A stretch of 64,000 nt of DNA from the NCBI RefSeq assembly GCF_013315265.1, contig NZ_JABUFE010000005.1, positions 62,001 to 126,000 of the forward strand. The letters run 5' to 3'. Numbering within the stretch: position 1 is the stretch's first letter; the number at the start of each line of letters is the position of its first letter. This DNA is from Parasulfitobacter algicola. Its GTDB lineage: Bacteria > Pseudomonadota > Alphaproteobacteria > Rhodobacterales > Rhodobacteraceae. Positions 35,853 to 45,243 of the stretch are shown in pieces. Under the pieces are notes generated by a model that ran no database searches, had not been told where the DNA came from, and saw only the letters and a list, made by a program, of their open reading frames with translations. A program made the position numbers and the translations under genes.

Positions 35853-38158
35853 GCCAATTGTTTTTGCACCGTTGCAGTCAGTTCTGTCAGTGAAAATGGT
35901 TTTGGCAGGAAAACTGAATTTGCGATCTGCGCCTGATCGTCTGCAAACGAATCCTCGGCATATCCTGAAACAAAGACCACTTTAACATCGGGCCGTTTCT
36001 TTAATGCTTGCTTGACCCAAGTTGGCCCATCAAGACCAGGCATGATCACATCGGTGACAAAAAGATCAATCTGAAGGCTGTCATCTTCCAGAGTGTTAAG
36101 TGCATCTTCGGCACTTTCGGCTTCGATTACGGAATAACCATGCAATTGCAAGGCGCGTGATGCAAAGGCACGAACCGGGGCTTCGTCTTCGACCAGAAGG
36201 ATAATACCTTCGCCTTGCCGTTCCGGGGCTTTCTCGACGCTTTTGGCTTTCGGCATGTCCACAACGGTGGGCTTTTCATGTGCTGGAAAATAAAGTGTAA
36301 ACGTTGTGCCTGATCCGCGAACGCTGTCGACAAAGATAAAACCGCCAGATTGTTTTATAATGCCATAGGCGGTCGAAAGACCCAGACCCGTGCCTTCACC
36401 CGTGCGTTTTGTGGTGTAAAACGGTTCAAAAATCTTAGTTAATTTTTCGGGTGGAATACCGCTGCCATGGTCCGTTACTTTCACGGTGACATAGCTGCCG
36501 GGTGGCACAATAGCGCGGTCACGTTCAAGCGGCTCAGATAAAACGCGTGATTTGGTTTCGATGATAATCTCGCCGCCTTCCGGCATAGCATCACGGGCAT
36601 TTACAACCAGGTTCATTAACACCTGTTCCAGTTGACGCTTATCAGCACGAATGGGTGACAGGCCCATATCGTGCAGCAGTGAAAGTGTGATTTTTTCACC
36701 GACAAGGCGGTTCAATAAATGGGTCAGATCTGCCAATGTATCACGCAGGTCTATGGTTTCAGGCTGCAGATTTTGTTTACGTGAAAAAGCCAGAAGTTGA
36801 CCGACAAGACTGGCCGCTCGATTGGCATTTTGGTTGATCTGGATCAGATCGCCATAATCATGATCGCCCTGATCATGGCGCAATAATAACAGGTCACAAT
36901 GCCCTGAAATTGCTGTCAAAAGGTTGTTGAAGTCATGGGCCACACCGCCCGCCAATTGACCAATGGCCTGCATTTTCTGGCTTTGCACGAACTGCGCCTG
37001 CAGGGTTTTGAATTCGGTCGCATCATTCAGAACGGCAATCAGGACAGGTTGATCATTATCCATGATGCGGCTTAGCGTGATTTGCAGAAATTTTTCCTGT
37101 TCCGCACTTTTGACTTTCAGCACCTCGGCATGGGGTAAGCTGCGCCCTTCCAATGTGTCGGCGATCCAGTCTGTGACGGATCTGCCCAACCCTTCGACCA
37201 GGTCGCTTAACCGCATATCGGCCTTGATTGGTGTATCGAACAGCTGTTGTGCCGATTGGTTGCTGGCCATGATGCTGCCGTTCGAGCTGATCTTCAAAAG
37301 TGGTACGGGCAATGTCTGGAACAAGGCCCAGTTCACATGGCTTTGACTGTCTGCTTTGGCATTTGGCAGTATAAAGACTTCACGACGTCCAGCGGCGCCT
37401 TGGGTTTCGATAATGCGGGCGGATATAAGGCCATTTGCGCCTTCGATTGAATGCAGGCCCCCGGATCTGATAGGCAAGTCGGCAATAATCTTGTTCAGGG
37501 ATTTGGTGCGATGTCCGATGATGTCCTGCATGGCATCATTCATTGATAGAATTGTACCGTGTTTGGTCGCTGTTAGCATGGGTAGATTGATCGCAGACAT
37601 ATTGCGCACAAAGGATGGCGACTCTGCAATTTCTTCGACCCGCCACAGAAAATGACTGTCAGCTAATCTGTGTACAGACAAGCGCATGTGTCCTTGGCGC
37701 GTGATCACATTTTCCTGTGCCGCACCTGCAGTTTGTGCTTTATTCTGTAAGCGGTGCAGCACAGCGGATGCATTTGCGAAATACCGTTTCAGATATCCAG
37801 ATAGTGGTTGTTTTAGCCAATCTTCACCTTCTTGAATGGCAACTTTATTCTGATATTCGACCATGCCTTCGCTGTCTGTTAGATAGCAAAACGCATGATC
37901 GTCCTGCACCATTGATGACACGGAATGGGTGAACTGTCGTTCAGATCGGTATGCAAGAAGCGTTACTGTCCAGATCAGAGTGGTCAGACATAAGAAAACT
38001 CCTGATAACATTGTCGCAATCAAAGACAGGATCGGGTCTTGCAGGAAAACCGCGATGATAACGAAAACGGATCCGGCAAGCAGGATAAACCTTGCCTGGG
38101 GTGAAAGTCGCAGGGCCGCATGTATTATCGGTTGAAGAGAAATTGACTGATCGGCCAA
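35849..38158 (-). CDS. cckA: Hybrid histidine kinase CckA
   Basis: A 769-residue kinase that starts the CckA-ChpT-CtrA relay. In order: two N-terminal helices (20-80), a long PAS region (about 90-390), the H-box GGVAHDFNNLLTAISGH near residue 408, HATPase motifs NARDAMPEGG, DHGSGIPPEKL and TGLGLSTAYGI, then a receiver domain with ILLVEDEAPV and phospho-acceptor Asp in DLFVTDVIMPG. The start codon is TTG at 38158, with AGGAAG 5 bases upstream. A TTAA-N7-TTAA box lies 48 bp upstream. In Roseobacters this relay controls motility, gene transfer agents and c-di-GMP rather than essential cell cycle steps. Confidence 0.94.
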   Translation of the reverse strand: MADQSISLQPIIHAALRLSPQARFILLAGSVFVIIAVFLQDPILSLIATMLSGVFLCLTTLIWTVTLLAYRSERQFTHSVSSMVQDDHAFCYLTDSEGMVEYQNKVAIQEGEDWLKQPLSGYLKRYFANASAVLHRLQNKAQTAGAAQENVITRQGHMRLSVHRLADSHFLWRVEEIAESPSFVRNMSAINLPMLTATKHGTILSMNDAMQDIIGHRTKSLNKIIADLPIRSGGLHSIEGANGLISARIIETQGAAGRREVFILPNAKADSQSHVNWALFQTLPVPLLKISSNGSIMASNQSAQQLFDTPIKADMRLSDLVEGLGRSVTDWIADTLEGRSLPHAEVLKVKSAEQEKFLQITLSRIMDNDQPVLIAVLNDATEFKTLQAQFVQSQKMQAIGQLAGGVAHDFNNLLTAISGHCDLLLLRHDQGDHDYGDLIQINQNANRAASLVGQLLAFSRKQNLQPETIDLRDTLADLTHLLNRLVGEKITLSLLHDMGLSPIRADKRQLEQVLMNLVVNARDAMPEGGEIIIETKSRVLSEPLERDRAIVPPGSYVTVKVTDHGSGIPPEKLTKIFEPFYTTKRTGEGTGLGLSTAYGIIKQSGGFIFVDSVRGSGTTFTLYFPAHEKPTVVDMPKAKSVEKAPERQGEGIILLVEDEAPVRAFASRALQLHGYSVIEAESAEDALNTLEDDSLQIDLFVTDVIMPGLDGPTWVKQALKKRPDVKVVFVSGYAEDSFADDQAQIANSVFLPKPFSLTELTATVQKQLA

Positions 38159-38206
38159 TTGGTCTTCCTTTCAATTCGGGTCATGCGATCTATCGCTGTT
38201 AAGGTA

Positions 38207-38221
38207 TTAAAGATACCTTAA
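38207..38221. promoter_or_regulatory. CtrA-type box upstream of cckA
   Basis: TTAA (38207-38210), seven bases, TTAA (38218-38221) followed by C. It lies inside a perfect palindrome whose 9-bp arms are GTTAAGGTA (38198-38206) and TACCTTAAC (38214-38222). It is 48 bp upstream of the cckA start codon. TTAA-N7-TTAA is the established CtrA recognition sequence. Confidence 0.6.
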
Positions 38222-38255
38222 CTTGGTATGTAATTCTATTAAAGATTGATTTATT

Positions 38256-39416
38256 TTATTTAACTCGCTTTAAGCGGGCGCAATAAAATCCATCTGCGCC
38301 ATCTAAGGGCGTCAAAATCTGTTCACTTTTCACATGCCAATCAAGGTTTTTCGAGGTGAAATCAGTGATTTTCGTCTGGTTTTCAGACATCAGGATTGAA
38401 CAGGTGACATAGATCAAAATGCCATCCGATGATACCAGCGGGTGCGCTATTTCCAGCAACTTGCTTTGTATATCATGCAAGTCGGACAGTGCGTCGGACG
38501 TCAAGCGCCACTTTGCATCAGGGCTACGGCGCCACGATCCGCTGCCCGAACAAGGCGCGTCGATCAAGACCAGATCAAAGGGGGCGTGGTCTGCGATTTC
38601 ATCAGAATCAAGCAATGTGATCGGCGTATCGGCGCGGTCAGCCCTTGGCGCAATATTTTTCAGGCGGTCAGTATTGATATCATGCGCAAACACAGTTGCG
38701 CCAAGGGCTGCCATCGCCAGACTTTTGCCACCACCACCTGCGCAGTAATCCAGCACGCGGCTTGATTTCAGCGGTAAGCCCGCTGTCACAGCTTGACTGG
38801 CGGCATCCTGAAGTTCGACCAGGCCTGCGGCATACGCTTTGCTGTTTTGCACACGGCGGGCATTTTTGGTCACTTGCAGCGCGGTGGAAGCAAGCAAATT
38901 GGGTTTGGTTAGAATATCTTCTTCCTGCAACGCTTTTTGGGCCTGTTCCAATGTCGTTTTATGCAGATTAACCCGCAAGAAAACGGGTGCGCGGGTTTGC
39001 ATCTGGGCGCAAACGGCTTCGAAATCATTGCCCAAACTATCGCGCAGGGCAGGGTGAAGCCATTCTGGCATATCGGCAGTGGGGGGCAATGGACCCGTGG
39101 GCAGATGATCCAGTTCGGCTTGGGTCAAAGCATCGGCGCCATAACCTTGGCTATTAAATATCTGATCCAAGGGAATGTCTGCCGCACGTGTCTGACCAAT
39201 CATCAGACCGCGCCCCTTCAATCCACCCCCCAAATGCGCGAATGTGTTGCGCTGACGTAGGGCGTCAAACACGTGATCCCGCACGGCGGCGCGGTCTTTT
39301 GATCCTGCAAACCGGCTGCCCCGCGCCCATCGGGTCAGGACCTGTTCGGCAGGCATGCCGTCCAAAACCTGGTCAAGAATATCAATTGCGGCAGCGACAC
39401 GGGCAGCGGGGGTCAT
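38256..39416 (-). CDS. rsmB: 16S rRNA m5C methyltransferase RsmB
   Basis: A 386-residue rRNA methyltransferase of the NOL1/NOP2/Sun family (m5C967 in E. coli). The N-terminal NusB-like RNA-binding domain spans about 1-130. The SAM motif is VLDYCAGGGGKSLAMAALG, and the two catalytic cysteines lie in LIDAPCSGSGSWRR and YVTCSILMSEN. It follows the same strand as cckA, with 97 bp between. Other RsmB/RsmF-type family members are possible, but the NusB domain favours RsmB. Confidence 0.88.
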   Translation of the reverse strand: MTPAARVAAAIDILDQVLDGMPAEQVLTRWARGSRFAGSKDRAAVRDHVFDALRQRNTFAHLGGGLKGRGLMIGQTRAADIPLDQIFNSQGYGADALTQAELDHLPTGPLPPTADMPEWLHPALRDSLGNDFEAVCAQMQTRAPVFLRVNLHKTTLEQAQKALQEEDILTKPNLLASTALQVTKNARRVQNSKAYAAGLVELQDAASQAVTAGLPLKSSRVLDYCAGGGGKSLAMAALGATVFAHDINTDRLKNIAPRADRADTPITLLDSDEIADHAPFDLVLIDAPCSGSGSWRRSPDAKWRLTSDALSDLHDIQSKLLEIAHPLVSSDGILIYVTCSILMSENQTKITDFTSKNLDWHVKSEQILTPLDGADGFYCARLKRVK

Positions 39417-39475
39417 GGTGGCGATCCTGAATTGGGTTCGCCCTGTTTAGCGATTAACGCGGAATAGGAAAGCGT

Positions 39476-40564
39476 CTATTCCTTGAACAGCACCAAAGAT
39501 CGTTCATCCCACCGCACACGTGTTCTTTGACCACGTTCCAGAACCGGACGTCCGACAAGGTTTTTCATTGAAATCGTGACAGGCCGCTCAATCCCATCTA
39601 ACTTGACATCGTAATAGGTCATATCGCCGTAATAGGCCAATTCGTGGATCATGCCGTTTGCGATATTTCCGTCGCTGGTTTCACCGTCGAAAAGAATTGC
39701 CATAGTCTCAGGCCGGATGCCCACGTGTGTTTCACCCGTTTTTGCGCCACTTGGGCACTGATCGGGTGTCAGCATCACCGGGCCAAGTCCGGCGACATCC
39801 ACTGATACGCGCGCGCCGACGGCGATTTTGACCTGTGCGGGCAATGTGTTCATCACACCGATGAATTCACCAACTTTACGATTGATAGGGCGACGATACA
39901 GGGTTTGCGGATTAGCCAGTTGCGCGATCTGGCCTTCGAACATCACGGCAATGCGGTCGGACATAATCAATGCTTCTTCCTGATCATGGGTGACCAGAAT
40001 AAAGGTGATACCAACCTGCCGTTGCAAGCGCCGCAGTTCGCTTTGCATCTGTTCGCGTAACTTTTTATCCAGTGCCGACAAAGGTTCATCCAACAGCAAA
40101 ACCTTGGGCTTCAGGATCAGTGCGCGGGCCAGCGCGACGCGTTGGCGTTGACCGCCCGACAGTGCATGCGCTGCACGGTCGCCAAATCCATCAAGGCCGA
40201 CCATATCCAGCGCGTCCTCGACCAGAGTATTTTTGGCCTTTTTGTTTAAATCCCGCCGCCGTCGCAGTCCAAAAGCCACGTTCTCAGCGACATTCAAATG
40301 CGGGAAAATAGCATAGCTTTGGAAGACCATGTTTGTCGGCCGCTTGTTGGCAGGCACGTTTGTCATGGTCTTGCCATCGATTGTGACGGCGCCGGTTGTT
40401 ACGTCCTCAAACCCTGCGATGGTGCGTAGCAATGTGGTTTTTCCGCAGCCTGAGGGCCCAAGCAGGGAAAAGAATTCGCCTTCGCCGATTGTCAGATTGA
40501 TCCCGCGTAATGCGCGATAGTCACCATAGTATTTTTCGACGCCATCCAGCGTGATCATTGTCAT
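39476..40564 (-). CDS. potA: Spermidine/putrescine-type ABC transporter ATPase
   Basis: A 362-residue CUT1/PotA-family ATPase. Walker A LGPSGCGKTTLL, ABC signature LSGGQRQRVALARAL, Walker B VLLLDEPLSALDKKL, then a C-terminal TOBE regulatory domain ending RVRWDERSLVLF. The start at 40564 overlaps the permease stop (ATGA); the frame to 40717 lies inside that gene. Polyamines are the likely substrate by family, but amino-sugar or Fe3+ uptake cannot be excluded. Confidence 0.85.
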   Translation of the reverse strand: MTMITLDGVEKYYGDYRALRGINLTIGEGEFFSLLGPSGCGKTTLLRTIAGFEDVTTGAVTIDGKTMTNVPANKRPTNMVFQSYAIFPHLNVAENVAFGLRRRRDLNKKAKNTLVEDALDMVGLDGFGDRAAHALSGGQRQRVALARALILKPKVLLLDEPLSALDKKLREQMQSELRRLQRQVGITFILVTHDQEEALIMSDRIAVMFEGQIAQLANPQTLYRRPINRKVGEFIGVMNTLPAQVKIAVGARVSVDVAGLGPVMLTPDQCPSGAKTGETHVGIRPETMAILFDGETSDGNIANGMIHELAYYGDMTYYDVKLDGIERPVTISMKNLVGRPVLERGQRTRVRWDERSLVLFKE

Positions 40565-41361
40565 AGAAAACCCCCTTTGTCCTGCATGCCGCTGCGCCGT
40601 AGCCCATAGCGGCGCATGGCTTCGGCCAGGATCAGGATCAGAATGGACAGGACAACCAGAATAGTACCAAGTGCCATAACAACAGGCAGACGTTGGGGAA
40701 AACGCAGCTGGCTCCATAGATAAACGGGCAGGGTGGGTTCTGTTCCGCTTAGGAAAAAGGCGATGATGAATTCATCCATGCTGATGGTAAAGGCGATCAG
40801 CAAGGATGATACAATGCCTGGCATGACCAGCGGTAACGTGATTTTTAGGAACGTGCCAAACCGAGTTTCGCCTAGATCCTGTGCGGCTTCTTCGATCGAA
40901 GGATCCAGATTTTGAAAACTGGAATTCAGGATGGCTATGGAAAAAGGTGTGCAGATCAGAACATGTCCCAAAATGATGGTCCACAGACCGATATTAAAAC
41001 CCAGGCTTAGAAAAACGATCAACAGCGATACCGCCACGATAATTTCAGGAAGAACTAACGGTAGCATGATCAGTCCAACGATACCCTTCTTGGCGGGAAA
41101 TCTGTAACGCGCTTGTGCCCGTGCTGCGCAAATGCCCAAAAGTGTCGAAAAAATCGCGGTGATCACAGCAACATAAAGACTGTTTTTCACGCTGTCATGC
41201 AAGGCATTCACGGTCATCAGTTCTGAAAACCATTTGGTCGTGACGCCTTGAAGCGGAAAGGCGATCACTGTGCCGTCATTAAACGCAAAGATCGGTAGCA
41301 AGATGATCGGCGCATATAGAAAAACCAGATAGATCAGGGCGTAAATCCGCAGGCCGTTCAT
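40561..41361 (-). CDS. potC: Spermidine/putrescine-type permease, PotC-like
   Basis: A 266-residue inner-membrane permease with about six helices. The EAA loop EEAAQDLGETRFGTFLKITLPLVMPGIVSS docks on the ATPase. It overlaps its neighbours by 4 bp on both sides, showing tight coupling. Confidence 0.85.
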   Translation of the reverse strand: MNGLRIYALIYLVFLYAPIILLPIFAFNDGTVIAFPLQGVTTKWFSELMTVNALHDSVKNSLYVAVITAIFSTLLGICAARAQARYRFPAKKGIVGLIMLPLVLPEIIVAVSLLIVFLSLGFNIGLWTIILGHVLICTPFSIAILNSSFQNLDPSIEEAAQDLGETRFGTFLKITLPLVMPGIVSSLLIAFTISMDEFIIAFFLSGTEPTLPVYLWSQLRFPQRLPVVMALGTILVVLSILILILAEAMRRYGLRRSGMQDKGGFL

Positions 41362-42218
41362 GTTCTGGCTTTCATATTACGGCGGTTTGCCAGCACAAAC
41401 AGCAGCGAAATGATCGTGACACAGATCATTGTGATGACCGACAGAGTGGCCCCCATGGGGCGGTTATCCAGCCGTAAAAACTGCACTTGGATCATATTGG
41501 CGATCATCGTGCCTTCGGATCCGCCGACAAGACGCGGCGTGACGTAATCACCAACGGTGGGAATGAACACAATCAGAACGCTGGCCACAACACCCGGCAC
41601 GGCCAGGGGCAATGTTACGCGGAAAAAAGTTCTGACTTTGCTTTCACCTAGATCTTGCGATGCCTCAAGCAGACTGCGATCAATTTTTTCCAGTGCGACA
41701 AAAATCGGTAAAATCGCAAAGGGTGCAAAGGCGTGTGCCAGCGTGATCACAACCGCGGCAGGATTATACAGGATGAATTCAAGCGGTTCATTGATCAAGC
41801 CAAGCTTCAATAAGCCGGTGTTCAAAAGACCGTTCAGACCCAAGATCACTTTCCACAGAAAGATCCGGATCAGATAGCTGGTCCAAAAGGGGATTGTGAT
41901 TAGAAAAAGCCACAGAGATTTGCGCTTTGGGGGGACGTAAAAGCTGATGAAATACGCGATGGGGAAAGCCAGCAGAACTGTGATTGCTGTCGCCGCGGCC
42001 GAGATAAGAAGCGACCGTATGATCAGTTGCCGATACAGAGGGTCGCCCAATGCCTCGGTATAGTTTTGAAGAGTGATCAACGTGTTTGGTCCATCACTTT
42101 GGGGTACAAAACTAAACATCAGGATCATGCCCAACGGCCCTGCAAGCATCAATACAGCATAAAGCAACGGGGGACTGATCAGCGTTAGTCCTCTGGCGCT
42201 GTCACTGTTTCGAAGCAT
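41358..42218 (-). CDS. potB: Spermidine/putrescine-type permease, PotB-like
   Basis: A 286-residue permease with about six helices and EAA loop LEASQDLGESKVRTFFRVTLPLAVPGVVAS. First gene of the three-gene unit. Its upstream side meets the divergent GGDEF-EAL gene, so no binding protein gene (potD) is attached on either side, unlike most such operons. Confidence 0.85.
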   Translation of the reverse strand: MLRNSDSARGLTLISPPLLYAVLMLAGPLGMILMFSFVPQSDGPNTLITLQNYTEALGDPLYRQLIIRSLLISAAATAITVLLAFPIAYFISFYVPPKRKSLWLFLITIPFWTSYLIRIFLWKVILGLNGLLNTGLLKLGLINEPLEFILYNPAAVVITLAHAFAPFAILPIFVALEKIDRSLLEASQDLGESKVRTFFRVTLPLAVPGVVASVLIVFIPTVGDYVTPRLVGGSEGTMIANMIQVQFLRLDNRPMGATLSVITMICVTIISLLFVLANRRNMKART

Positions 42219-42378
42219 CCGCTGATTTTCCGCTTTTCACAATTCGTTAAGGTAAAAGTAAAAAGCCAAAAAGTGCTGGCTTGCAAACAGGAAACTTGCT
42301 TTTGCGATATTTTTTAATGGTATCAAGGCGTTTTGGATCTTTTCGTGTGCGTTTCTCTGGTTGGTGCGTCGCGTTTTA

Positions 42379-42393
42379 TTAAGGTTCGCTTAA
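42379..42393. promoter_or_regulatory. CtrA-type box upstream of GGDEF-EAL gene
   Basis: TTAA (42379-42382), GGTTCGC, TTAA (42390-42393). A perfect TTAA-N7-TTAA about 43 bp before the chosen start. A second, off-spaced pair (TTAA-N6-TTAA) lies at 42413-42426 in the leader. Confidence 0.55.
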
Positions 42394-42436
42394 GGAATGC
42401 AATCTAGAGATGTTAAGACTATTTAACGGAGCGCGC

Positions 42437-44842
42437 ATGCAACTTACCGGTTTGTCAGTATTTCTAGGGCAGCTTTCAGACCGGGTGACGGTTGCATTTC
42501 TGGATGCCGGGCGCGGCGTGTCCAAAGATGGTGACATCGGGGACGATGTTCTTGGATCTATTCGCAGTGCACAATATCAGGCGATATTTTCATTGGCTCC
42601 GATGATGATGGCAATCAATATCTTCAACGCTGCAACGCTTATCAGTTTACAATTCATTGTTAATCGCCTGACATTTGGGACGGTCTGTTGGGGACTGGTT
42701 GTTTTAGCCTTTGCGTTACTGACCCTGTCCAAGACTAAACAACTATCGCGTCATAAGGTGCGCAGCTATGCCAGTCCGCGCGGGCCCGGTGCCATTGTTT
42801 TATCTTCGACAATTTTGGCCACGATCTGGACGTATCCTGTTTTGTTTATTTTGCCGGGCGGTGGCGTGACCGAGGTTGCTTTTATCGCAGCCATGACCGC
42901 AGGTATGATCACAGGCGGAGCATTTGCACTATACCCTATTGCCTTGGCTACTTTGTCTTATTTTGCAATTATTTTCGTCGCTGCAGTCGTTGGGTTGTCA
43001 CTAAGCATCGTGGATCCTGTGCTGCCGTTTGTTGCAATGATGACCGCATTTTTTCTTGTTATTTTGTGGTCTAGTACACGGCACACAGGACTGTTTTTAT
43101 CTGAGTTCAAAGGCAAGGTTGAGGCTGTGCGTCAGCGCGATATGATCTCACTTCTGTTAGGGAAATTTCACGAGAACAGTGGATCTTGGCTGTGGCAAAG
43201 TGATAAAAACCTAAAACTTTCTGCGGCGTCTCAACCGCTTTTACGAGCACTTGGGTTTTCGCAAAACATGTCTAACTTGCCGGACATGGCTGCGCTGTTC
43301 AACATGATCTCGGCCGCGGCCAGCAGCGCAAAATATACCGATGTTTTTAATGCCTTAAAAGATAACCCTGATGAATTCAAAGCCAATTACTTTGAGTTGA
43401 AGTTGACGGCGATTGACCTGTTGGGGCGGGAACGCATTCTGATCATCGCTGGCAGCAGGTCTAAGTCTGAACAAGGCATGACACTTGGCTATCACGGCTA
43501 CGTCAAGGACATCACGGATGAGGTTAAAGCCAATGCAAGAGTGCAATATCTTGCCACGCATGACGCCATGACCGGTCTTTTGAATTATACAGAATTTTAT
43601 CGTAAATGCGAAAATCTGTTTGGTGAAAAATACCAGCAAGATACAATCCTCTTTATCTTTGTGGATTCCGATAACCTGAAGTCGATAAATGATAATTTTG
43701 GTCATGCTGTAGGCGATAAAATGATCGAAACAGTCGGGGAAAGGCTGTTTGATATTGTCGGTGAAGACGGTTTGATTGGCCGCAAAGGGGGCGATGAATT
43801 TCTGGTTTGCAAAGGCTTTGATACGATTGAACAGGCGCAGAATTTTGCCAAGAAAACCCATGCGCTTTTGTGCGAAAGTCTTGAGTTTGAGGGTCGTATC
43901 GTGCCGCTGACATGCAGCTTGGGGGTTAGTATATGGCAAGGTGATAGAATAGACATCTCAACGCTTGAACTAGAAGCAGATCGCGCGTTGTATCAGGCCA
44001 AGGCCGGTGGCAAAGCCGGGCTGGAATTTTATGATGCGGATATGGGTGCAGAATTAAGCAAAGAACGTCAGCTTGCCCATGATATCAAAAGTGCCCTTGC
44101 TGGTGATGAGTTATCTTTGGTGTTCCAACCTGCCGTCAAGGTGCAGACCAATCAAATTGCCGGGGCCGAGGCTTTGTTGCGCTGGAACCATCCTGTGTTC
44201 GGCTATATTCGTCCTGATATCATTGTTCGTATTGCTGCCCAAGAAGCATGTAATTTTGAATTGGCGCTTTATGTCATGCAAAAAGCGATTACCGCTGCAA
44301 TGGATTGGCCTGACCATGCCTTTGTATCGGTAAATGTGACCGCCAGCGAAATGCAGGATAGCCGGTTTGCGGGTCATGTCCTTAGCCTGCTTCAACAGAC
44401 AGGTTTCCCTTTTGAGCGTCTTTGCATCGAAATTACCGAGTCTGAAGTGCTTGAAAACACCAGCTCGGCCACAGAAAACCTGCGGCGCTTGCGGCAAGCC
44501 GGTATTTCCATAGCCGTTGATGATTTTGGCGCGGGCTATTCATCACTAAGCTATTTGCATAAATATCCATCCGATTGCGTGAAGGTCGATCGATCTCTTG
44601 TCACCGATTGCCATCTTCGCCCCAACGGCCAGACAATTCTAAGTGCGGTTAATAAGATGATAAAAGCGACCGGATCGCGGATCATTGTCGAAGGCGTTGA
44701 AACGAATGATGAATTGCAAGTTATCACCGCCGCAGGTTTCACTACGGTACAGGGATATATCTTTTACAAGCCGATGGTGGCAAAGGATATTTCAAAGCTT
44801 TTCAATCAGATGCACCAAACTAGGACGGACAATTGTGCCTAG
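42437..44842 (+). CDS. Membrane GGDEF-EAL c-di-GMP enzyme
   Basis: An 801-residue protein. The N-terminal part has about six helices in two groups (residues 35-85 and 115-210), then a degenerate sensor region, a GGDEF domain with intact GRKGGDEF and an EAL domain with intact AGAEALLRW, EITESEVL, VDDFGAGYSS and VEGVET motifs. Both synthesis and breakdown of c-di-GMP look possible. The RxxD inhibitory site before GGDEF is missing. The start at 42437 has GGAG 5 bases upstream; the ATG at 42410 lacks a good site. The stop shares CTAG with zapA. Confidence 0.88.
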   Translation: MQLTGLSVFLGQLSDRVTVAFLDAGRGVSKDGDIGDDVLGSIRSAQYQAIFSLAPMMMAINIFNAATLISLQFIVNRLTFGTVCWGLVVLAFALLTLSKTKQLSRHKVRSYASPRGPGAIVLSSTILATIWTYPVLFILPGGGVTEVAFIAAMTAGMITGGAFALYPIALATLSYFAIIFVAAVVGLSLSIVDPVLPFVAMMTAFFLVILWSSTRHTGLFLSEFKGKVEAVRQRDMISLLLGKFHENSGSWLWQSDKNLKLSAASQPLLRALGFSQNMSNLPDMAALFNMISAAASSAKYTDVFNALKDNPDEFKANYFELKLTAIDLLGRERILIIAGSRSKSEQGMTLGYHGYVKDITDEVKANARVQYLATHDAMTGLLNYTEFYRKCENLFGEKYQQDTILFIFVDSDNLKSINDNFGHAVGDKMIETVGERLFDIVGEDGLIGRKGGDEFLVCKGFDTIEQAQNFAKKTHALLCESLEFEGRIVPLTCSLGVSIWQGDRIDISTLELEADRALYQAKAGGKAGLEFYDADMGAELSKERQLAHDIKSALAGDELSLVFQPAVKVQTNQIAGAEALLRWNHPVFGYIRPDIIVRIAAQEACNFELALYVMQKAITAAMDWPDHAFVSVNVTASEMQDSRFAGHVLSLLQQTGFPFERLCIEITESEVLENTSSATENLRRLRQAGISIAVDDFGAGYSSLSYLHKYPSDCVKVDRSLVTDCHLRPNGQTILSAVNKMIKATGSRIIVEGVETNDELQVITAAGFTTVQGYIFYKPMVAKDISKLFNQMHQTRTDNCA

Positions 44843-45243
44843 CCGTCTGAAGTGCTGATTTTTTCTTCAACTTTCTCAGCAATCGCTTCCGCCCGTGCGG
44901 CCAATTCCGCCAGTGTTTCGGTGATGACAGGGGGCACGACGGCGACCTCTGTGCGTTTGGGTTCGGGGGCCGGGCGGTTCAATAACTCGGCCACTTGCGT
45001 TTCAAGACCTGCGACGCGTTCATTTGCAGCGTTCACTTTATCTTCCAGGCCCGCAGTTTTATCGGCCAACATCAGTCCCGCCATCAACAGCATGCGTGCT
45101 TCGGTCAAACGTCCGATCTGACCGATCAGCACAGATGCTTCGGCGTCCAGTAATTTTGCAGCCGACGTCAGAAAATGTTCTTCGCCGTCCTGACAGGCCA
45201 CTTCAAAGCTGCGACCTCCGATGCTGACTTCCAACTGTGCCAT
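44839..45243 (-). CDS. zapA: Cell division protein ZapA
   Basis: A 134-residue FtsZ-bundling protein. N-terminal fold QLEVSIGGRSFEVACQDGEE, then a long helix (LIGQIGRLTEARMLLMAGLMLADK and onward) that forms the coiled-coil tetramer. The C-terminal 40 residues (rich in Pro, Glu, Ala) are an extension. Its ATG overlaps the upstream stop in TAATG, so it is coupled to the coiled-coil gene. Confidence 0.88.
   Translation of the reverse strand: MAQLEVSIGGRSFEVACQDGEEHFLTSAAKLLDAEASVLIGQIGRLTEARMLLMAGLMLADKTAGLEDKVNAANERVAGLETQVAELLNRPAPEPKRTEVAVVPPVITETLAELAARAEAIAEKVEEKISTSDG

Noticed and set aside
42412-42426. Second CtrA box at the GGDEF-EAL gene
   Set aside because: TTAA pair is spaced by 6, not 7, bases and lies in the leader.
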